From Rugamonas sp. A1-17 (lineage in GTDB: Bacteria; Pseudomonadota; Gammaproteobacteria; Burkholderiales; Burkholderiaceae_D), in contig JAJLPB010000005.1 in assembly GCA_025548565.1 (NCBI GenBank), forward strand, positions 357,035 through 421,034: a DNA stretch of 64,000 nt. The letters run 5' to 3'. The position numbers were made by a program, and so were the translations under genes. Shown here in pieces: positions 57,282 through 64,000 of this stretch. The notes under the pieces are model-generated. The model was not told where the DNA came from. It did no database searches and saw only the letters and a program-made list of their open reading frames with translations. The stretch's first letter is position 1, and each line of letters starts with the position of its first letter.

Positions 57282-58223
57282 ATGAACCTTCACCAACTGC
57301 GCTTCGTGCGCGAAGCTGTACGCCAGAACTACAACCTGACCGATGCCGCCAAGGCGCTGTTTACGTCGCAACCGGGCGTTTCCAAGGCGATTATCGAGCT
57401 GGAGGAGGAGCTGGGCGTCGATATCTTCACCCGGCACGGCAAGCGCATCCGCGGCCTGACGGAACCGGGGCGGTTGGTGCTGGAATCGGTAGAGCTCATT
57501 ATGCAGGAGATCGACAGCCTCAAGCGCATCGGCAAGGAATATGCGGCCCAGGACAGCGGCAGTTTTACCATCGCCACCACACACACGCAGGCGCGCTACA
57601 CGCTGCCGAGGGTGGTGCAGGCCTTCATGCTGAAGTTTCCCAAGGTAAGGTTGTCTTTGTTGCAAGGCAATCCCCAGCAGATCGCCGAGATGGTCCAGCG
57701 CGACCAGGCCGACCTGGCCATCGCCACCGAATCCATCGCCGGCGTGACCGGTCTGATAACCTTGCCATGCTATCAATGGGAGCACGTGGTGGTGGTGTCG
57801 CCGGACCATCCCTTGCTCAAATCCCGGCAGGTGACGCTGGAAGAAATTGCCGCTTTCCCGATTATCACTTACGATGGCGCCTTTGCCGGCCGCAGCAAGA
57901 TCGACCACGCCTTCTCCCTGCGCGGGCTGAAGCTGGACGTGCTGCTGGAAGCCATCGACGCCGACGTGATCAAGACTTATGTGGAGTTGGGCATGGGGAT
58001 TGGTATCATAGCGGGCATGGCCTTCGACACCGAGCGCGACAAGAACCTGCGCGCCATCCCCGTTGGCCACCTGTTCGGCATGAATGTGTCGCGGGTGGCG
58101 GTCAAGCAGGGGGCTTACCTGCGCAGCTATATCTACACCTTTATTGAACTGCTGGCGCCTACGCTCAACCGCAAGTTGATCGAGCGGGCCATGAGCGGTG
58201 AAAAAGAACACTACGAACTGTAA
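57282..58223 (+). CDS. cysB: CysB-type LysR regulator of sulfur assimilation
   Basis: The 313-residue LysR protein is CysB-like: MNLHQLRFVREAVRQNYNLT, then LFTSQPGVSKAIIELEEEL in the helix-turn-helix. The effector domain contains TTHTQARYTLPRVVQ. CysB activates sulfate assimilation genes and responds to O- or N-acetylserine. It is divergent from cysI. Cbl is a possible alternative name for paralogues; context favours control of the adjacent cys operon. Confidence 0.93.
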   Translation: MNLHQLRFVREAVRQNYNLTDAAKALFTSQPGVSKAIIELEEELGVDIFTRHGKRIRGLTEPGRLVLESVELIMQEIDSLKRIGKEYAAQDSGSFTIATTHTQARYTLPRVVQAFMLKFPKVRLSLLQGNPQQIAEMVQRDQADLAIATESIAGVTGLITLPCYQWEHVVVVSPDHPLLKSRQVTLEEIAAFPIITYDGAFAGRSKIDHAFSLRGLKLDVLLEAIDADVIKTYVELGMGIGIIAGMAFDTERDKNLRAIPVGHLFGMNVSRVAVKQGAYLRSYIYTFIELLAPTLNRKLIERAMSGEKEHYEL

Positions 58224-58238
58224 ATTAGAAAGTAAGAC

Positions 58239-58892
58239 ATGATTACCAATCAGTTGGCACAATTTTATGCCGTCAACGCCGACAACTATGACCAGGTCTA
58301 CGCGCAGGAAGAGCGCTTCGACGATCTGGATGACTTGCAGGAAATGGTGGCCGAACTGTTCCAGGGCCACAAAGTGCTGGAACTGGCCTGCGGCACCGCT
58401 TACTGGACCGACCTGATCGCCGAAGTGGCGGAATCGGTGCACGCTACCGACCTGGTGCCGGAAATGATCGCGCTGGCCGAGACCCGCGGCCTGGACGAGG
58501 ACGTCGTGAGCTTCGGCGTGATGGACGCCTTCAACCTGCCGGACGGCCTGGAAGGCAAGTACACGGCGGTGTTCGCGGCCGGCCTGTGGGCGCACGTCAA
58601 GCGTGAAGACCAGGAAAAGTACCTGAAGACCTTGCGCGCCAAGCTGGGCAAGGATGTGCTGCTGGTGCTGCTGGACGAGTCTTATGTCGATGGCAACAGC
58701 ATGGTTTTCGCCCGCACCGATCTGGAAGGCAACACCTTCCAGATCCTGACCGCCGACGACGGCCAGCGCTACGAAGTGATGAAGAACTACCTGACCGACA
58801 GCACGCTGCGCAAGCGCTTTGCCACGTCGGCGCGGCAGATCCGCGTCGAGCGGCTGGAATATTACTACCTGCTCAGTTGCCGCCTGAAATAA
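58239..58892 (+). CDS. Class I SAM-dependent methyltransferase
   Basis: The 217-residue methyltransferase shows motif I VLELACGTAYWTDLIA near residue 46, ATDLVPEMIALAETRG for motif II and a motif III-like FAAGLWAHV. The substrate is unknown. It follows the CysB-type gene after 15 bases on the same strand and may be co-transcribed. An intrinsic terminator follows at 58918. Confidence 0.88.
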   Translation: MITNQLAQFYAVNADNYDQVYAQEERFDDLDDLQEMVAELFQGHKVLELACGTAYWTDLIAEVAESVHATDLVPEMIALAETRGLDEDVVSFGVMDAFNLPDGLEGKYTAVFAAGLWAHVKREDQEKYLKTLRAKLGKDVLLVLLDESYVDGNSMVFARTDLEGNTFQILTADDGQRYEVMKNYLTDSTLRKRFATSARQIRVERLEYYYLLSCRLK

Positions 58893-58917
58893 AGTCCCCC
58901 TAAAGCCAAAGTCCCCT

Positions 58918-58942
58918 AAAGCCGCTTCCAGCGGCTTTTTTA
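58918..58942 (+). terminator. Rho-independent terminator after the methyltransferase gene
   Basis: AAAGCCGCT and AGCGGCTTT pair around TCC, followed by T residues, 25 bases after the stop. Confidence 0.88.
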
Positions 58943-59064
58943 TATTGATGCCGATTTACAACAAATGGTTGATGTCACATTGTTGAAGTAATTGATAGGC
59001 AAGATACGCCGCGTAGATTCATTACGTGCAATTACCTCTTTCAACCTCAAGTAGAGAACATCAA

Positions 59065-60156
59065 GTGAAAAAACTTACTCTGGTAGCAATGATCATCGGC
59101 GGTTTCGCGGCTCAAGCACAAGCTCAATCGAATGTCACGATCTATGGCCTGGTCGATGCCGGCCTGGTCAGCGAGCGCGGCGGCGCTGCAGGCAGCGTGA
59201 CCAAAGTCACCAGCGGTATCGGCAGCCAGTCCCGTCTGGGCTTCCGCGGTACCGAAGACCTGGGCAGCGGCCTGTCGGCCATCTTCACCCTGGAAACCGG
59301 CCTGAAAGTGGATGACGGCTCGCTGGACAACGCCAACAGCGCGCTGTTCAACCGCCAGTCGTTCGTCGGCCTGAAGAGCAAGGATGCCGGCACCCTGACC
59401 ATCGGCCGTCAATACACCATGCTGTACAACGCCATGAGCCAGGTCGCCGACCCATTCGGCGCAGGTTACGCTGGCAGCATCAAGAACCTGTTCCCAGCAG
59501 CCGGCGCGAACACCCGCACCAGCAACGCCCTGGTCTACTCGACCCCGGTAATGGAAGGCTTCAGCGCCGACGGCCTGTACTCGCTGGGCGAGCAGGCTGG
59601 CAGCTCGACCGCCGGCCGCCAGTTCGGCTTCGGCCTGAACTACGCCAACGGCCCGCTGAACGCGCGCCTGGTGTACAACAACCGCAACAACGACACCGCC
59701 GCTGTTGGCGCCACCTCGGCCAAGCTGCAGGATACCGGCCGCAACACCCTGTTCGCGATCAACTACGACTTCCAGGTTGTCAAAGCCTTCTTCGCCTACG
59801 GCGCGGACAAGGGCGTGAACAGCGCGGCACTGCCGGTGGCCAACGCCTACGGTTACGCCGTGGCGCCAAAAGCCAGCATCGACAGCAACGACCTGCTGAT
59901 CGGCGTGCAAGTGCCGGTCGCTCCGAGCGGCACCATCATGGCCTCGTACATCCGCAAGAACGACAAGACCGTCAACAACCAGGACGCCGACCAGTGGGCG
60001 CTGGGCTACCTGTACTCGCTGTCGAAGCGTACCGGCATGTATGTCGCCTACGCCAAGATCAAGAACAAGAACGGCGCCGGCTACACCGTTGGTAACAACA
60101 ACGAAGCTGGTAGCGGCGACAAGGCCTTCAACGTCGGCATCCGCCACTCGTTCTAA
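59065..60156 (+). CDS. Gram-negative porin
   Basis: The 363-residue outer-membrane porin begins with a GTG start (KKLTLVAMIIGGFAAQAQAQ signal peptide, cleavage after AQA). The mature N terminus SNVTIYGLVDAGL and the C-terminal FNVGIRHSF with final phenylalanine match the Burkholderiales general porin family with 16 strands. GTG 59065 is chosen because it gives the usual short signal peptide; the TTG-led extension adds polar residues. It stands alone between terminators and a convergent kinase gene. Confidence 0.93.
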   Translation: MKKLTLVAMIIGGFAAQAQAQSNVTIYGLVDAGLVSERGGAAGSVTKVTSGIGSQSRLGFRGTEDLGSGLSAIFTLETGLKVDDGSLDNANSALFNRQSFVGLKSKDAGTLTIGRQYTMLYNAMSQVADPFGAGYAGSIKNLFPAAGANTRTSNALVYSTPVMEGFSADGLYSLGEQAGSSTAGRQFGFGLNYANGPLNARLVYNNRNNDTAAVGATSAKLQDTGRNTLFAINYDFQVVKAFFAYGADKGVNSAALPVANAYGYAVAPKASIDSNDLLIGVQVPVAPSGTIMASYIRKNDKTVNNQDADQWALGYLYSLSKRTGMYVAYAKIKNKNGAGYTVGNNNEAGSGDKAFNVGIRHSF

Positions 60157-60162
60157 GCGGGA

Positions 60163-61335
60163 TCAGGCGGCGTTGTCCTGAGGCGGCAGCGGCAGCCGGA
60201 TTGTGATCCGGGTGCCGCCGTCGCTGACGATGGAGATGTCGCCGTGTAGTGCCCAGACACGCTCGCGCATCCCGATCAGGCCGAAGGACGAGGCCTTGTC
60301 CATGTCTTTTTCGGCGATGCCGCGGCCGTCGTCGTGGATGGTGATTTTCAGCTGTCCGTCAACGCGGTGCAGCGACAGCATGACCTTGCTCGCCTCGGCG
60401 TGGCGGGTGATATTGGTCAGCGCTTCCTGTGCAATGCGGAAGATGGCCGTGCTGTAGGCGTCGTCCAGTATCAAGTCCTCCTCGTTCGCATCCAGAGTGC
60501 AGGCGATGCCGTAGCGCGCGACGAACTCCTGGCGCAGGCTCTCCAGCGCAAAATACAAGCCTCCCTCATCGAGCGCGCGCGGCCGTAAATTGCTGGCGAT
60601 GCGCCGCAGCGAGGTGATCGCCGACATCAGCAGCTCGTCCATGCCGGCCTGGAGCTTGCGGGCCGCCGCGTCGTTGTTGTGCTGCTGTTGCAGCAGCGCC
60701 AAGTCCACCCGCAGTGTCGCCAGCAGTTGGCCCAGGTCGTCATGCAGTTCGCGGGCGATGTGCTTGCGCTCTTCTTCCCGTATCGTCTGCAGCGCGGCCG
60801 ACAGTTCGCGCAGCTGCGAATAGGACTGCTCCAGTTGCTCCTGCACCAGCTTGCGCTCGGTGATGTCGCGCAGGATGATGGTGTAGATGCGGTGACCGTT
60901 TTCCGCCAGCGACGAGATCGAGCCCTCCAGCGGGAAGTGCTGGCCGCCGGCTTTGAGCCCCGTCACCGCATAGTCGCTGGCGCGGCGGCCTTTCATGCGC
61001 AGGCGGATGCCGGTGTTGCCGAAGTAGCGGGTGGAGGCCGGTTCGTTGCTCAGGCGCTGGTCGCGGGGAATGAATTGCTGCAGCGGCGCGCCCTCCATCG
61101 CCTGCACCGTGGTGCCGAACATGGCGGCCGCCGAGGGGTTGGCTTGCAGGATGCGCTGGCGCTCGTCGGTGGAAATGATGGCGTCGTTGGCGTGCTGGAT
61201 GATGCCGCGGCTGCGCTTGTGGGCGGCGGCGGTGCGCGCGCATTGCCAGCCCATGCGCCAGGACAGCCGGCTGGCGAGCGCGATGGCGCCCGTGAGTAAC
61301 AGTAGTGATCGGGTTCGCCCCATGCGCGCCTCCAT
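60163..61335 (-). CDS. PAS sensor histidine kinase, NarX-type
   Basis: The 390-residue kinase has one membrane segment near the N terminus (about 8-28), a PAS domain (about 45-165), and a HisKA_3 dimerisation domain with the phosphoacceptor histidine in ARELHDDLGQLLATLR. A HATPase domain (IAQEALTNITRHAE, GLIGMRERV) follows. HisKA_3 kinases normally partner NarL/LuxR-type regulators, but the adjacent response regulator is LytTR-type, so its partner is probably elsewhere. Confidence 0.9.
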   Translation of the reverse strand: MEARMGRTRSLLLLTGAIALASRLSWRMGWQCARTAAAHKRSRGIIQHANDAIISTDERQRILQANPSAAAMFGTTVQAMEGAPLQQFIPRDQRLSNEPASTRYFGNTGIRLRMKGRRASDYAVTGLKAGGQHFPLEGSISSLAENGHRIYTIILRDITERKLVQEQLEQSYSQLRELSAALQTIREEERKHIARELHDDLGQLLATLRVDLALLQQQHNNDAAARKLQAGMDELLMSAITSLRRIASNLRPRALDEGGLYFALESLRQEFVARYGIACTLDANEEDLILDDAYSTAIFRIAQEALTNITRHAEASKVMLSLHRVDGQLKITIHDDGRGIAEKDMDKASSFGLIGMRERVWALHGDISIVSDGGTRITIRLPLPPQDNAA

Positions 61336-61424
61336 GCGGCCGGCGGCCGCGTGGATTCACACTAAAGCAAGCGCGTGGGTAGGGTTTGATATGCCGCAGA
61401 CGTGCGGGACGTCGGCGGCGGGGA

Positions 61425-62192
61425 TTACATCTGCTTGAACAGGTGCAGGAAGCTGCGGCTCACTTCCAGCTTGTCCGGCTTGCCCTTGATCATGACCAGG
61501 TGGCGGCCGCGGATGTCGCGCGTTACGCCCTCGATGGCGTTGACGTTGACCAGCGTGGCGCGGTGGATCTGCCAGAACAGCGCCGGGTCCAGCTCCTCGG
61601 CCAGGTCGCGCACCGGCTTGCGGATCAGCGCTTCATAGCGCTCGGTCTGCACACAGGTGTATTTTTCGTCCGAGCGGAAGAACAGGATTTCCTCGACCGG
61701 GATCATGCGCAAGTCCTGGCCGATGCTGGCCTGGATCCACTGCAGATAGGTCGGCTTGGGCGCGGTGATCTTTTCCGCCAGTTGCGACAGCATCGCCGTC
61801 ACGCTGGCGTTGACGTCGGCCGCCGCGCCGGGCTTGCTCATGCGGGTCTTGAGACGGTCGACCGTGATCTGCAGGCGCTCCTGCTCGGGCGGTTTGAGCA
61901 CGTAGTCGACCGCGCCGCGTTCGAAGGCTTCGACCGCGTAGGCATCGTAGGCGGTCACGAACACGATGTGGCTCTTGTTGCCGATGACCGTCGCCGCTTC
62001 CATGCCGGTCTTGCCGGGCATGCGGATGTCGAGGAAGGTGAAATCCGGCTTGAGTTGGTCGACCAGCTCGATTGCCTCGTCGCCATTCTTGGCTTCGCCA
62101 ATGATTTCCAGCTCGGGCCAGACCTGGCCCAGGCGCATGCGCAGTTGGTCGCGCATCAAACGTTCGTCGTCGGCAATGATTGCTGTAGGCAT
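61425..62192 (-). CDS. LytR/AlgR-family response regulator (REC-LytTR), second copy
   Basis: The 255-residue regulator has a receiver domain (DDERLM acidic pocket, phosphoacceptor in FTFLDIRMPG near residue 53, KPPEQE lysine near 103) and a C-terminal LytTR domain (FFRSDEKYTCVQTERYEALI, IHRATLVNVNAIEGV). It follows a LytS-type kinase after 73 bases on the same strand and should be its partner. Its targets are unknown. Confidence 0.92.
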   Translation of the reverse strand: MPTAIIADDERLMRDQLRMRLGQVWPELEIIGEAKNGDEAIELVDQLKPDFTFLDIRMPGKTGMEAATVIGNKSHIVFVTAYDAYAVEAFERGAVDYVLKPPEQERLQITVDRLKTRMSKPGAAADVNASVTAMLSQLAEKITAPKPTYLQWIQASIGQDLRMIPVEEILFFRSDEKYTCVQTERYEALIRKPVRDLAEELDPALFWQIHRATLVNVNAIEGVTRDIRGRHLVMIKGKPDKLEVSRSFLHLFKQM

Positions 62193-62265
62193 GTGGGTGT
62201 GTTCTGCAATGTTAATTATTTAAACAATTAATTATTCAACGAATCGCTGTAATAATCAATCGATC

Positions 62266-63612
62266 TTATTTGGACAGCTGGTACGGGACTTCGATCGTGG
62301 CGATGACGCCGCTTGGGCTGTTGGCGGCGATCAGCAGTTGGCCTTGGTCGCCGTGCAGCAGTTTCAGGCGTTCGCGGATGGTCATCAGGCCCAGGCCGGT
62401 GCCGTCGCTGGGCACGGCGCCGAAGCCGAGGCCGTTGTCGGTGACGATCACGCGCAGCTTGTTGTGCGCCACGTCGGCGCGCACCTTCAGCGTGCCGCCT
62501 TCGGGCTTGGCTTCCAGGCCGTGCTTGATGGCGTTTTCCACCATCGACTGCAGCATCATCGGCGGGAAGGCTGCGGTGCGCAGGCCGTCGGGGATGTCGA
62601 AGTCGACGGTGAGGCGTTCTTCCATGCGCATTTTCAGCAGGTTGAGGTAGGCCACCACCATGTCGGCTTCGCGGCCCAGGTTGGTGATCAGGGCGTTGTC
62701 GCGCATTTGAGGCAGCACCGCGCGCAGGTATTTGATCAGGCTGCGCTGCATGGCCGAGGCGCGCGGTGGGTCGGTTTCGATCAGGTGCTCGACCGAGGCC
62801 AGGGTGTTGAACAGGAAGTGAGGCTCGACCTGGGCTTGCATCATCTGCATCTTCGCTTCGCTCAGCTGGCGCTGCATGGATTCGCGTTCGACGGCGGCGT
62901 TGGCGGTCAGTGTTTCGGCCTCTGCGCGTTTTTTGCCGCCCATCAGGGCCTTGGTGCCGAACAGCGCGAGCACCAGCAGCGAGACGAAGCTCTTGAACCA
63001 GGTCGAGGCTTGGCGGTGGTAGCGGGTCACTTTTTGCTCGGCGGCATCGTCGACCGCTTCCTCGATGGCGTTCGACAGCTCTTCGCCGATCTGCGGCGGC
63101 AGGTCGATGTGGACTTCCTCGCCAGGCAGGGTGGGCAGGGCTGGGACGGATGCCGCGCCTGACTTGCCCGTTTTAGCGGCCGGGGCCGGAGGTGCCGGCG
63201 GCGCTGCAGGCGCCGCGTCGGCGGGTTCGGCCGGAGGGGCTACCGGCGGGACGTGGGGCGAGTTATTGTCTTCGTTGCTGGAATCGGAGTCGTTCTTATC
63301 GGACTTGTCGGCATCCTTGTTGCGGATCTTGCCGCGCGGGTTGAAGTGGATGCCGCTGTCGTCGATCAGGATATTGGTGTCGCCATTTTTGCGCTTGGGA
63401 TGCTTGTCGTTCTTGATCACCACTTCTTCGTCCGGGCTGGACGAGAACAGCTCGTCCTGCAGGATGGAGCCGGCGATCAGCGTCAGCACCGCGAAGACCA
63501 GGAACTTCCACCACGACAGTTGAGTAACCCAGGTTGCGGTCGCATCGAAACCGCGGTGCAGCCAGGCGCCGGCGGTTTTCAGGGTGTCTTGGGTTTTGGG
63601 CATCGGAAACAT
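62266..63612 (-). CDS. LytS-type sensor histidine kinase with long disordered loop
   Basis: The 448-residue kinase has a membrane segment near residues 32-50, a long loop that is Asp/Asn/Ser-rich and then Pro/Ala-rich (about 60-180), a second segment near 208-225, and a His_kinase domain with QVEPHFLFNTLASVEHLI and LQSMVENAIKHGLE. The loop has no recognisable sensor fold. ATG 63612 (MFPMPKTQD) is preferred, with ATG 63603 possible; both lack a clear ribosome site. The downstream gene is its LytTR regulator. Confidence 0.88.
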   Translation of the reverse strand: MFPMPKTQDTLKTAGAWLHRGFDATATWVTQLSWWKFLVFAVLTLIAGSILQDELFSSSPDEEVVIKNDKHPKRKNGDTNILIDDSGIHFNPRGKIRNKDADKSDKNDSDSSNEDNNSPHVPPVAPPAEPADAAPAAPPAPPAPAAKTGKSGAASVPALPTLPGEEVHIDLPPQIGEELSNAIEEAVDDAAEQKVTRYHRQASTWFKSFVSLLVLALFGTKALMGGKKRAEAETLTANAAVERESMQRQLSEAKMQMMQAQVEPHFLFNTLASVEHLIETDPPRASAMQRSLIKYLRAVLPQMRDNALITNLGREADMVVAYLNLLKMRMEERLTVDFDIPDGLRTAAFPPMMLQSMVENAIKHGLEAKPEGGTLKVRADVAHNKLRVIVTDNGLGFGAVPSDGTGLGLMTIRERLKLLHGDQGQLLIAANSPSGVIATIEVPYQLSK

Positions 63613-63889
63613 GTGAGGCTTTCGTTCTATGAATTGTCGTGCAAGCGGCAAGTGTAGCTTAGCGATCAACTGTTATTGGACAAAGCTATTGGGACGATGC
63701 AACTGTAAGGGATTGCGGGCATGGGAGCCAATGCCATGCGACAGTCTGCAGAATAACGGGGATGGGAGGCGGAGATAGAGGAAGGGCGGCCATGCGTTGC
63801 GGCGCAGCACTTGCGGAATCCAATTTCGTTTGCTATAGTTCGCCCCCTCGCAGAACACAGCACATGTTGCTGAGTGAAACGAGAAAAAG

Positions 63890-63914
63890 TTTTTTAGTAC
63901 GGGGTACTAAAAAA
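63890..63914. repeat. Perfect inverted repeat TTTTTTAGTAC-GGG-GTACTAAAAAA
   Basis: Two perfect 11-base arms flank GGG and end 5 bases before the -35 element of the promoter at 63920. It could be an UP-element-like or protein-binding site, or a terminator for the region to the left. Confidence 0.8.
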
Positions 63915-63919
63915 CGGGG

Positions 63920-63948
63920 TTGACGAAACGATCTAAACGCTTCATACT
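63920..63948 (+). promoter_or_regulatory. Strong sigma-70 promoter, probably of an rRNA operon
   Basis: TTGACG (63920-63925) and CATACT (63943-63948) are separated by 17 bases, with AT-rich sequence upstream. The following CGCTGACGGACACAACGC and AACGCAGTACCGAAT resemble stable-RNA leaders of Oxalobacteraceae, which is from memory. The gene itself lies beyond the right edge. Confidence 0.7.
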
Positions 63949-64000
63949 CTTTCTTCTTCGCTGACGGACACAACGCTTCGCAGCAAACGCAGTACCGAAT

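Larger units (their letters stand above)
63613..64000. other. 388-base intergenic region to the right window edge
   Basis: No gene is supported; short minus-strand frames here are not convincing. It holds the leader of the LytS gene and, from 63890, an inverted repeat and a strong promoter. The last 50 bases look like a stable-RNA leader continuing beyond the window. Confidence 0.6.

Noticed and set aside
63666..63863. Small minus-strand frames upstream of the LytS kinase
   Set aside because: No ribosome site, no domain and overlap with a region that looks regulatory.

Overview
The window is high-GC chromosomal DNA that fits the Burkholderiales, most likely Oxalobacteraceae (Massilia/Duganella/Janthinobacterium-like). 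This is an inference from gene content: a methylcitrate operon with acnD and prpF, a DUF934-containing sulfate assimilation operon, the porin type, split lptF/lptG, and paired LytS/LytR systems. No rRNA or tRNA gene was recognised inside the window, but a strong rRNA-type promoter lies at the right edge.

Layout. 1-3,840: the right part of an integrated element resembling a P4-type phage satellite: a Toprim/DUF927 replication protein cut by the window edge, a cluster of GTGTTCC/GGAACAC repeats, a Psu-like coiled-coil protein and two Ogr/Delta-like zinc-finger proteins. 4,000-9,510: host genes chrA, a secreted twin-CX3C peptide, a membrane-anchored glutaredoxin, a cold-shock protein and clpS-clpA. 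9,518-18,981: a 52-bp perfect palindrome, two tandem tricorn-like S41 proteases and an ABC permease. 18,984-22,821: a HigBA-like toxin-antitoxin pair, a LytS/LytR two-component pair, a secreted hydrolase and a DUF6328 membrane protein. 22,873-34,601: propionate catabolism, with prpR divergent from prpB-prpC-acnD-prpF-prpE, followed by DUF485-actP. A sigma-54 promoter and PrpR-like operator sites are visible. 34,779-39,668: a six-PAS GGDEF-EAL protein whose 3' end is duplicated around a two-gene cassette, one gene being HEPN-like. 39,669-43,821: xth, three small genes and a chemotaxis receptor. 43,828-48,117: pepA divergent from lptF-lptG, then a CbiX-like gene. 48,094-51,034: a lipocalin-like protein, a LysR regulator, a glutaminyl cyclotransferase and a hypothetical protein. 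51,074-58,892: the sulfate assimilation operon cysI-DUF934-cysH-cysD-cysN-cobA (minus strand), divergent from a CysB-type regulator and a methyltransferase. 59,065-63,612: a porin, a NarX-like kinase and a second LytR/LytS pair.

How genes work together. The prp genes turn propionate into pyruvate plus succinate by the methylcitrate cycle, and actP may import short-chain acids. The cys genes take sulfate through APS (CysND), an iron-sulfur APS reductase (CysH) and sulfite reductase (CysI), with CobA supplying the siroheme precursor. LptF and LptG form the LPS export permease. ClpS feeds N-degron substrates to ClpA.

The most unusual feature is the HEPN-type two-gene cassette between two diverged 112-bp copies of the EAL gene's 3' end. 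Its HEPN reading frame is broken exactly at a canonical -1 slippery heptamer.
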